Part shown: positions 14,456 through 20,849 of the stretch, in pieces
Position numbering within the stretch: position 1 is the first letter of the stretch
How the letters are laid out: every line of letters begins with the position of its first letter
Assembly: GCA_026770585.1 (NCBI GenBank)
Contig: MU647157.1
Coordinates: 69,225 to 90,073, forward strand
Source: Baffinella frigidus
Taxonomy: Eukaryota > Cryptophyceae > Cryptomonadales > Baffinellaceae
Length of the DNA: 20,849 bases
Direction: 5' to 3'
Made by a program: the position numbers and the translations under genes
Notes under the pieces: model-generated
What the model was told of the DNA's origin: nothing
Databases searched by the model: none
What the model saw: the letters and a program-made list of their open reading frames with translations, nothing else

Positions 14456-15198
14456 ACCAGAAACCCCTTCAAAGCTTTGGTGCTGCGGACCTCGGACTTT
14501 CGTTCGGACCAATTTCGGACCCCCCCCACTTATTGACCCCGATTTCCCCGAAAAAAAAATCTTTCACCTGGCAAATCGGTCAAAATACTTTTTCGAGAGG
14601 GCAAAAAAAACATGATGCTGACTGTTCTGAAGGTGTCAAGGCGACGCGCAATTTATGGTCGTTCTTTTACCCAGGCAACCAAGGCTGGAACTGTGACTAT
14701 TTTAAAACAGGGCGTGTAGTAATTTCGCAGGAGTGTGTAGTAATAGGACGCAAATATGTTCGTTCGTGATTAAATCCGCCCGTGACTGGTACAAAGGTTT
14801 ACAACCCCACATTTAAAATACTCCCTCTTCCGGCCTCGAGTGACACGGTCACGCGGATGGTCCACCGATGTGACATTTAAACCATTTTAGAATTTTAAAA
14901 AATCGAAGAAACGTGGTTGACAAAAGACGATTTTTGTCCTGGCAAAAGGGTCGGAAGTGACGTGAGGACGCCGACGGAGCGCCAGGTCGCCTACAGCCGA
15001 CAGGTTAATTCTGTCTTGCGCACGACACGACCATCCTCACTGAATCTTAGTGCTGCGATCGAAGAACAGACTGGACCCAGGGCCAGGTATCCAACTACTA
15101 AGAATCGAGCATGTTGGTTGGGAATGCTCGAGACGAGAGGACGTGCGGCACAGAGGAAGCGGTTTGGGGGCGCAGTGAGTTAGAGCCAACGTAGCCGG
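14456..15198. other. Mostly non-coding; family A fragments; one weak open frame
   Basis: 14683-14710 repeats 131-158, and GTGTAGTAAT occurs at 14715 and 14736, a degenerate family A remnant. 14917-15183 (+) is open for 88 codons and reads PTERQVAYSRQVNSVL and SLNLSAAIEEQTGPRARY, which looks protein-like, but it lacks an ATG and splice context. Confidence 0.35.
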
Positions 15199-15350
15199 AC
15201 TGTTAATGGTATCCGAGGCGAAGCACAGGGCGCAGTGAGCATGTATTGTGATGCTGGAGCGCAGAGAGAGAGACAGCTGCACTGTTAGTGGTACCCCAGG
15301 TGAAGCCCAGGGCGCAGTGTCAACGATGAACGATGCTGGAGCGCAGAGAC
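15199..15350 (+). repeat. Two tandem ~80-bp units
   Basis: Each unit holds ACTGTTARTGGTA, AAGCMCAGGGCGCAGTG and GATGCTGGAGCGCAGAGA. A third GGGCGCAGTGAG occurs just before at 15169. Confidence 0.75.
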
Positions 15351-15363
15351 CATCCCCGCCCCA

Positions 15364-15705
15364 TCATCCAGCCCGGGCTGCGGCCAGCGAATCTGCCTCT
15401 GCTTCTGCAGCGGATGTTCCGAGAAAGCATCTGGCTCTATCACGGAGGCTGAGAAAACACCTTGCTCTATCACCGCGAGACCCTGCCTGACGTCCTGGCG
15501 ACCTGTCCCGGACCACGACAACCGAAATCGCTGACGACGCCGACCGCCCCCCCTGGATCCCCAGATTCGGCTGTCTTGCCATTCGCTGATCGTGGGAGAT
15601 GCCTGACCGCGGGGGCGGGGCGGCACCCGAGGCCCCAAACGGGGTGTCGGGCTCGGCGGGTGATCCGGAGATGGGGACAGGAGAATGTGTGCTCTTTTCG
15701 TGCAT
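15364..15705 (-). CDS. Hypothetical Ser/Ala/Pro-rich ORF
   Basis: 113 codons from ATG. N-terminal part rich in Pro and Ser (SPVPISGSPAEPDTPFGASG), middle SSAISVVVVRDRSPGRQAG, then an internal duplication DRARCFLSLRDRARCFLG and an alanine-rich end. Third positions are GC-rich. Overlapping plus-strand frames are of similar length, so strand and reality are uncertain. No family recognised. Confidence 0.25.
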   Translation of the reverse strand: MHEKSTHSPVPISGSPAEPDTPFGASGAAPPPRSGISHDQRMARQPNLGIQGGRSASSAISVVVVRDRSPGRQAGSRGDRARCFLSLRDRARCFLGTSAAEAEADSLAAARAG

Positions 15706-16142
15706 GGTGCTGGCGATGGTTCGCGCCCCCCCGATCCCCGACCTCTTCAGAGGACCACCTGCGCAGTGTGGCGGCGGGGAGAGGGCCTGGGGGGCATAAC
15801 CCCTTCAGGGGTACCTCGCTCATAAGAAAGCGCACCACCCCCTAGGGCAACTAGACATGGTCCTACTGCAGGGTCCTAGGCGATGAGAGCAGTGGGTGGC
15901 GGATTGCCGCAAACCGGGCTGCGCGTTTTCTTCCTTGCGTTGCTGCGGGCCATGCGTGTGCTGGCGGTGCAGCATGCTGGCGGTGAGCGCTGCGCGGCAC
16001 GTGTTGTGGCACGCTCTCACGCTGCGTAGGGTTGGGTTATCGGACAATTCCTTATCGGGAGTTATCAGCTGGGGCCCGATGTCAGGCCTTATCGGACTTA
16101 TCGCAGCGTCGCTGCTCTCTGATCGGGAGCGTAACAGACTCA
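15706..16142. other. No supported gene
   Basis: 15789-15884 includes a small hairpin CCCCTTCAGGGG and CCTAGGGCAACTAGACATGG, CCTACTGCAGGGTCCTAGG, reminiscent of the M/D CCTAGG blocks. 16035-16110 has four TTATCGG motifs. Confidence 0.4.
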
Positions 16143-16313
16143 CGACGGAGGGAGAGAGGGAGGGAGGGAGAGAGGGAGAGATGGAGAGATGGAGTAAGCT
16201 ACAGAGCAATACAGATCCGGAGAGAGAGAGAGAGAGCGGGGGAGAGAGAGAGAGCGGGAGAGAGAGAGAGCGGGAGAGAGAGAGAGAGAGCGGGAGAGAG
16301 AGGGAACGAGAGG
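16143..16313 (+). repeat. GA-rich microsatellite
   Basis: (GA)n with GGGA and CGGGAG interruptions, about 170 bp, purine on +, while the tract at 4252 is pyrimidine on +. Confidence 0.95.
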
Positions 16314-16463
16314 CAGATGGAGTGGCACATTGGCCAGCTGATCCCATCCTATGCTTCTGCCTTATGGGTAAGTAACTCGGTGGGGAACTCTGATGTAGTG
16401 GGGACTCCAGGCATGCAGCCTGGGATCCTCACTGGCCTCGTCTTGCGCATCCGATACTGATAC

Positions 16464-16466
<3 letters not shown>

Positions 16467-16497
<31 letters not shown>
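16467..16497. repeat. (AT)n microsatellite
   Basis: About fifteen AT dinucleotides, followed by AATCAATTAATTAATTA. Confidence 0.95.
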
Positions 16498-16499
<2 letters not shown>

Positions 16500-16622
16500 T
16501 CAATTAATTAATTAGGCGATACACGGTGCGTGAGTTCGGGGGGAACGAGCCTAATCGCGATGTATCCCTGCCACACGCGAGAACCTCTTTCTTGAACTGA
16601 CCTCATGGGAGCCTGATGTCCT

Positions 16623-16862
16623 GTGGGTTCTGGGCAGTTGATTTGGTGGCGGTGGCTTCAGCGCAAGGAAGCGCAAGAGCGCCAGAAATTCAAGCGTCTC
16701 TCGGTGAAACGCCCCTTAAACTACCACACATTTCGCGAAGCGTTGCGATTTCAACAGGCAAGAACGACTTTTTGCCCGGTTTTCGTCGATTTCAAGCGCC
16801 CCTTAGACGTTGGTCATCGAGGCAAACGCAGACCCTCTCCTGGATGTCGTTCTCTCGTCCTT
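16623..16862 (+). pseudogene. Possible decayed reverse-transcriptase fragment
   Basis: An open frame reads WLQRKEAQERQKFKRLS, then LNYHTFREALRFQQARTT, then FCPVFVDFKRPLDVGHRGK. The FVDFKRPLDVGHRG segment resembles the F[VI]DF[KE]KAFDSVxRE motif around the first catalytic aspartate of non-LTR retrotransposon reverse transcriptases, with AF changed to PL. A plus-one shift afterwards gives DPLLDVVLSSLKSFGG, which resembles the next helix of that domain, so a frameshift is likely. No FADD-box or other domain is seen, and the 3' end is overlapped by an R repeat. Short similarity only. Confidence 0.25.
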
Positions 16863-17005
16863 GAAGTCCTTTGGCGGTTCAATGCCCCCACCATAGGCGA
16901 ACACCTCGCCCTTCCGTCGAAAGGATCTGCAGAAAAATGCATTATTTGCTTTGGGATCGCATTGAGCTCTCCAGTGCGGATGCTCGGGGCCGGGGTCCCT
17001 GGGGA
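16862..17005 (-). mobile_element. R repeat in reverse orientation
   Basis: On the minus strand: GCACTGGAGAGCTCAATGCG, ATCCCAAAGCAAATAATGC, TTTCTGCAGATCCTTTCG, ACGGAAGGGCG, then CCTATGGTGGGGGCATTGAA and CCAAAGGACTTCAAGG. More diverged from the others than they are from each other. It keeps an open frame (HWRAQCDPKANNAFFCRSF), closed or shifted in other copies. Confidence 0.65.
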
Positions 17006-17109
17006 GAGATTGATTTTTTTTGGCAAACAACCAGCGTCAGCGCCGCACATGCTACGCATTGTGCCACTTACTGTACCCCGTGTCGGCCGCTCATACGAGC
17101 ATTTTCCGG

Positions 17110-18425
17110 ATGGATTCTAACTCCAGCTCCTACTGTCCCTGGGGAGACGAAGCGCGGCTCGGCTCAACGCCTGGCACCCTCCCACAGGGGAACCCCCTCC
17201 TGCAGCGCACCAAGTCGACCGTATCAGGCACCCCCGTCTTCGACGTACCTTTCGAACGCGTCGCCAGCGCGGTAATGATCCACACTGCACGCCCCGTTCC
17301 TTGGCACTGCACCAACCCTCAGAGTGGGAGCAAACCGTCTGTTCGAGTCCCTCGATTTGTACCAGAGGTCGTCGGAATCCGACGGCCTTCAGTACACATC
17401 AAGAGGATTGAAAAAGACGATTTGCTCCTACTCTGAGGGCTGGTGGCTGCACGCGCCCCTAACTCGACACCGCACGCCGCTTCCAAGCGCGCCTTCCTCC
17501 ACCAGCTCTCCAAGGTGGACCAAATCGAGGCAGGGGCATGCGCCGATTCCTCGGGCGGCACCTTCGGACACGAATGTGCCGCCCGAGGAAACAGCTCCAC
17601 ACAATCGTCGATTTGGTCCGCCGCGCAGGGCTGGTGGCTTGACACCCCCCGCCCCCTAGGTGCAACGCCGCGGCTCCTCCACCTCCCTCCTTCAGCGGCG
17701 TGGAAGCAACATCTCCCTGGGGCAGAACGCGCAACCTATGCTCAGCGGGGCCTCGCGACGCCTCGGGGCCTCGGCGCGCCGCCTAAGCATCACGTTCGAT
17801 CCGGGATCCTCGGACTTGCCAGCGGTCACGTCGGCCGTGGGGGCGGGGACATCGTCGGCAGGGAGCTACTCGAGTGGCAGCCTCTCGAGTGGAGGGATCC
17901 GGGGAACGCCTCCGACGACACACGGCGAGGTGCCGCTCGCGAACAACGTGTCTAACTTGGTGTCGCACCGCTCATTCGTGCGTGTCGGGTATCTCTCCTC
18001 CCACCACCCCTCACAGTCTGGGCAAATCGGGGAAAATGGCTCCAGAAATCCCCTTGAAGGCCGTCGGATTCCGACGGCCTCCAAGGGGATTTGGTGTTTT
18101 TGACTTTTTCGATTTGCCCAAGTTTGGAGCGTTGGTGGTCTCTGCTCGTTATCCCCCTCTTCAAGTCCTTGTGAACCAAGGGGAAATATAATCTGGGGCT
18201 GGCACGGCTGTAAAAGGGGTGGTGATCCGTGACTCCCTTAGCAAAAGTCCTTTAAGGCCTCAAAGGTCCTTTAAGTTGGAGCCGTTTTGGCACACGTCCG
18301 AAGAACGAAAACGATGCCCGATTTAACAAAACGCAACGATAATCTCGAGCTCTTGCAGAGATCTCAAGATGATCGTTCTCAGTTTCTTGATCGGACATTG
18401 CCGTCGGGGCGGCGTTCTTCAAGAC
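17110..18425 (+). CDS. Ser/Arg-rich protein gene model, at least three exons, hairpins in its introns
   Basis: Proposed model. Exon 1 (17110-17271) starts ATGG, reads MDSNSSSYCPWGDEARLGS and ends FERVASA before GTAATG. Intron 1 (17272-17659) ends in a pyrimidine tract, CCCCGCCCCCTAG, and contains hairpins L4 and L5. Exon 2 (17660-17988) continues in the same phase: VQRRGSSTSLLQRRGSNISL, then SGASRRLGASARRLSITF, then a Ser/Gly-rich stretch; repeated RRGS and RRLS are typical basophilic-kinase sites. Donor GTATCT. Intron 2 holds hairpin L6. Exon 3 is probably 18304-18425 (TKTMPDLTKRNDNLELLQ ... GRRSSR), in compatible phase, ending near GTGAAC before another hairpin. Low complexity; likely disordered. 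No family recognised. The 3' end is not found. Exons 1 and 2 are the stronger part; exon 3 has AT-richer third positions and a weak acceptor. Confidence 0.45.
17310..17445. mobile_element. L-family hairpin L4 (in intron 1)
   Basis: CACCAACCCTCAGAG / CTCTGAGGGCTGGTG ends, GGGAGCAAACCGTC paired with GACGATTTGCTCC, TTTGTACCAGAGG beside a 23-bp palindrome with one mismatch (17366-17388, GTCGGAATCCGAC in the middle). Closest relative is L2. Confidence 0.85.
17499..17637. mobile_element. L-family hairpin L5 (in intron 1)
   Basis: CCACCAGCTCTCCAAGG / GCGCAGGGCTGGTGG ends, GGACCAAATCGA paired with TCGATTTGGTCC, and inner perfect arms CCTCGGGCGGCAC/GTGCCGCCCGAGG around a 14-base loop. GC-rich arms unlike L4. 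It ends 22 bp before the proposed acceptor. Confidence 0.85.
18001..18138. mobile_element. L-family hairpin L6 (in intron 2)
   Basis: CCACCACCCCTCACAG start and GTTGGTGG end, GGGCAAATCG paired with CGATTTGCCC, AAATCCCCTTG paired with CAAGGGGATTT, and a perfect 23-bp palindrome (18058-18080) centred on GGATTCC. It begins 12 bp after the proposed donor GTATCT. Confidence 0.85.
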
Positions 18426-18431
18426 GTGAAC

Positions 18432-18628
18432 CGCCTGGGGCGTCGCACGATCTCATCCGGACGAGTATTCATCATGAATACGATTTGGGTGTATCTTAAG
18501 GGGTAAAAATAAGACAGTCGTCTATCAAAACTTGATTTAGAGCCGTAAGATACACCAAAATCGGATGGGAGATCCCCGAAATCGTATTCATCATGAATAC
18601 TCGCCGCGATTAAATCGCCCAGGGGAAG
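18432..18628. repeat. Asymmetric hairpin
   Basis: GAGTATTCATCATGAATACG with ATTT next to it (18463-18486) and its complement (about 18582-18605), and GGTGTATCTTA/TAAGATACACC inside. The left arm lacks about 15 bases (GGGGATCTCCCAT region) present in the right arm. The outer pair CCGCCTGGGGCG / CGCCCAGGGG is weaker. TTCATCATGAA is itself palindromic. Confidence 0.7.
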
Positions 18629-18734
18629 CAACGGATCATGACCCCGACATGATTTGGATTATTTTCAACCACAATTACTACACGTGTTTCCAACTTGCCA
18701 GATCCAGAGTATTTTGACCCATGTTCATAGGATC

Positions 18735-18892
18735 GCAACCTATAATTAGTTTTGTAAAGCAACTCGTTCTGGTACAAATTATAAAACAAGGTCCATTTAA
18801 AAGTAAAAGGGCTCCAATTCCTTTTTAAACGAGGTCTTGTTTTATAATTTGTACCAGGAACGAGTTACTTCACAAAACTTATTATAGGTTGC
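18735..18892. mobile_element. Hairpin K5 (GTACCA-type centre reversed)
   Basis: GCAACCTATAAT / ATTATAGGTTGC ends, arms of about 65 bp through TTCTGGTACAAATTATAAAA. Here GGTACAAA is on the left arm and TTTGTACC on the right, the reverse of K1-K4, and the TAGAGC ends are missing. A solo ATTACTACAC (18675) lies about 60 bp before it. Confidence 0.8.
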
Positions 18893-18973
18893 GCCGCTAT
18901 TAATGTGTCAACAGGTCCGTACCCGTTGGAAAGTAGTCAGCGGGTATCACTCGCCTAGCCTCATAATAGCCTG

Positions 18974-19142
18974 ATAGAGCGGTTGTGGGAAAACTTGGCC
19001 GCTTTTCTGAGAAACATTTCCAGAAATTCAGAACTTTGTACCAGGACGTGACATGAAAAACCGGCCCATCTAAACGATTCTGGTACAAATTCTGACAACA
19101 TTTCTCGTTGAAATCGGCCACATTTTCCCACAAGCGCTCTAG
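18974..19142. mobile_element. K-family hairpin K2
   Basis: TAGAGCGGTTGTGGG / CCACAAGCGCTCTA ends and the same 52-bp core as K1 (TTTGTACCAGGACGTGACAT ... GATTCTGGTACAAA) with few changes. The inner arms GAAACATTTCCAGAAATTC resemble K1; the outer arms differ (GGCCGC against GTCGGATTTC). A TAGCCTGG triplet repeat follows. One end lacks the GT of K1 and K3. Confidence 0.85.
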
Positions 19143-19196
19143 CCTGGTAGCCTGGTAGCCTTCTCGGCAGCACGCCCGGCGACGGCACTGCCTGTC

Positions 19197-19337
19197 CTTA
19201 TCCGGGGAAACCTATTTTTCTTTAGTTTGATGGCAAGGAAAATTACTACACAATTCGTTCTTATTAGTAATATTAAAGCATTTATGCAGTAATTTTCCTT
19301 GCCATCAAACTTGAAAAAATAGGTTTCCCCGGATAAG
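19197..19337. mobile_element. Family A core in unrelated arms (A5)
   Basis: Arms of about 50 bp (CTTATCCGGGGAAACCTATT and on, then TTTGATGGCAAGGAAAATTA) around the core ATTACTACACAATTCGTTC, TTATTAGTAATATTAAAGCA, ATGCAGTAAT. The core aligns with A3 and H7; the arms match no other copy in the window. Confidence 0.85.
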
Positions 19338-19372
19338 TCCGGGTACCACCCTCCAGCCACCCTCCTGGCATT

Positions 19373-19466
19373 CATAGGGTAACGGCCTGAAAATGGGGTA
19401 GTTAGGCCTACGGCATTGCCTAGGACCTCCTACCGTAGGCCGAGGGATCCTAGGACCAAAATTTCG
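19373..19466. mobile_element. Half of an M-family hairpin (M2)
   Basis: Left half only: AACGGCCTGAAAATGGGGTAG, GGCCTACGGCATTGCCTAGG, ACCTCCTACCGTAGGC, GGGATCCTAGGACCAAAA. Mirror case of M3, which keeps only the right half. Confidence 0.75.
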
Positions 19467-19518
19467 CAGCTCCTAGGGCTCACAGGACCGCGCGAGAGAG
19501 ATGGAGAGATCTCTCTCT

Positions 19519-19730
<212 letters not shown>

Positions 19731-19776
19731 GTTGACAACTGCGGTGCTTTCGTGCGTACAAGCATGTTCGACATCT

Positions 19777-19940
19777 TCATAGGCTAACGGCCTGAAAATG
19801 GGGTAGTTAGACATACGGTATTGCCTAGGACCTCCTACCGTAGGCCCAGGGATCCTAGGACCAAAAAGTCTCGGCCTACGGTAGGAGGTCCTAGGCAATC
19901 CCGTAGGCCCAACTACCCCATTTTCAGGCCGTTAGCCTAT
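19777..19940. mobile_element. M-family hairpin M1 (complete)
   Basis: CATAGGCTAACGG / CCGTTAGCCTAT ends, CCTGAAAATGGGGTAGTTAG, GCCTAGGACCTCCTACCGTA, and the complement with GTCTCGGCCTACGGTAGG. The parent form of half-elements M2 and M3. Confidence 0.85.
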
Positions 19941-19995
19941 AAGTGTGGGGTGAGGTCATCGGAGGGGGCGGCAACGCCGCGTCATCGACACTCAA

Positions 19996-20135
19996 TAACG
20001 GACTAAAAATGGGGTAGTTAGGCCTACGGTATTGACTACGGTAGACCGTAGGGGCCTAGGGGGGCTCTTTCGAAAAACCCTACGGCCTACCGTAGGTAAT
20101 ACCGTCGGCCTAAGTACCCCATTTTTAGTCCGTTA
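19996..20135. mobile_element. N-family hairpin N1
   Basis: TAACGGACTAAAAATGGGG / CCCCATTTTTAGTCCGTTA ends (perfect), then GGCCTACGGTATT, CTACGGTAG. Related to M through AACGGnCTnAAAATGGGG. Confidence 0.85.
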
Positions 20136-20155
20136 CACTATTAACACACGGTGCG

Positions 20156-20334
20156 CTAGAGCGTTTGCGGCAATTGTTGTCCGTTTTGGACGTGCGGTTT
20201 TCCGGTTTTCCGGTTTTCATTTGTACCAGAAGTGTCCATTTAAAATGTCTTAAGGCCTTTACAACATTTTACAAAACCGGAAATCCGGAAAACCGCACGT
20301 CCAAAATGGACAACACTTACCGCAAACGCTCTAC
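20156..20334 (-). mobile_element. K-family hairpin K3 with GT...AG ends
   Basis: On the minus strand begins GTAGAGCGTTTGCGG and ends CCGCAAACGCTCTAG. Arms TTGTCCGTTTTGGACGTGCG and GGTTTTCCGG repeats; TTTGTACCAGAAG near the centre. An outer CACACGGT/ACCGTGTG pair extends the fold. Arms differ from K1, K2 and K4. Confidence 0.85.
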
Positions 20335-20698
20335 CGTGTGTCAGTCTCCCGTGCATCGAGAAAAGGTTGCAGGGGACTGGCCACGGAATCCAAACACTTG
20401 ACTTACGACACACAAAGTTGACACGACACACAAGGTTGACACGCAGAGTGTGGGGGCAGGTCATCAGAGGGCGCGCCGATCTCGCCCCCCCCGCCCATCT
20501 TCCGCCGCATCCGATCCTGCGAAGATGACCCCGGTAATGCCACAAGCTAATGCCAGCGAAAATCCCTTCGTAGCCCTCTGTGTGGTACAGATTATCATCT
20601 TTGGTTATCAAGAAATTCTAGTGCTGGAATTGGAGCCATTCAACTGATTAACGGGAAATTTGTAGCAGAAACACGCGAGGCAACACTAGTAATGCCAC
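20335..20698. other. No supported gene; short direct repeats
   Basis: ACGACACACAAAGTTGAC occurs twice in tandem (20406-20440). TAATGCCACAAGCTAAYGCC occurs at 20535 and 20690. Nothing coding recognised. Confidence 0.5.
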
Positions 20699-20847
20699 AA
20701 GCTAACGCCAGCGGACCCCTTAGCCTACGGTAGAACCCCCCCCCTCCTCCTAGGACGTTTAAAACAAAAAGGTCTTTAAAAGTCGTAGGAGGGGGGCTCC
20801 TACCGTAGGCAATCCGTAGGCTCTAAGTACCTCGCTGGCGTTAGCTT
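20699..20847. mobile_element. Hairpin O with M-like CCTACGGTAG arms
   Basis: AAGCTAACGCCAGCG / CGCTGGCGTTAGCTT ends (perfect 15), inner GCCTACGGTAG / CTACCGTAGGC, GGAGGGGGG-type block and TTTAAAACAAAAAGGTCTTTAAA loop. The ends are unlike M and N but the internal CCTACGGTAGG block is shared. Confidence 0.8.
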
Positions 20848-20849
20848 TT

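Noticed and set aside
15820-16347. 175-codon minus-strand ORF with Ser/Leu repeats
   Set aside because: Mostly the complement of the GA microsatellite; no plausible start context.

Overview
The window looks like non-coding, repeat-rich nuclear DNA of a eukaryote, probably a protist or alga. The reasons are four arrays of plant/alveolate-type telomere repeat (TTTAGGG and decayed TTCAGGG/TTGAGGG forms), long simple-sequence tracts (CT, GA, GTT, ATCT, AT), no long open reading frame, and candidate exons that only make sense with GT-AG introns. The species cannot be fixed from the sequence. All four telomere-like arrays have the G-rich strand on +, which fits a subtelomere whose chromosome end lies to the right, or interstitial arrays. 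It does not fit a capped left end.

The dominant content is hairpin DNA: about thirty inverted-repeat elements, mostly 95-220 bp. Several families are recognisable: A (a 51-bp core between ATTACTACAC and GTGTAGTAAT), K (TAGAGC ends, TTTGTACCA near the loop), L (CCACCAGCCCTCA ends, often a GAWTC-centred 23-bp palindrome), M/N (AACGGnCTnAAAATGGGG ends, CCTACGGTAGG arms), C (CCACGCAGGGC ends) and D (CTTAAGTGrCCA ends). In families A and K the ends and/or centre are conserved between loci while the stem sequence differs, yet the two arms of each stem match each other. A SINE-like dispersed repeat (R) with a CTAAAGGAC-type tail occurs at least eight times, once nested inside a D element.

Gene content is sparse and fragmentary. 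Left part (1-6000): on the minus strand, seven tandem units at 1.78-2.6 kb each contain a 30-nt (once 42, once 30 or 51) exon-like stretch flanked by cag and gta and encoding NTAMAKMYKE-like peptides. At 5.2-5.65 kb a minus-strand gene fragment ends in the same AKMYKE motif and is followed by two consecutive candidate introns that share their first 43 bp and both contain family A hairpins; these look like introner-type elements. Middle (6000-13000): hairpins, a possible small secreted protein gene on the minus strand (7234-7567), the R cluster and a 1.2-kb decayed telomere array. Right part (13000-20849): a low-confidence minus-strand ORF, a possible decayed reverse-transcriptase fragment, and a serine/arginine-rich plus-strand gene model (17110-18425) whose introns each hold L-family hairpins; then a dense run of hairpins to the window end.

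The theme worth testing is that these hairpins live in, and may create, introns. All gene models are by-eye predictions without transcript support.
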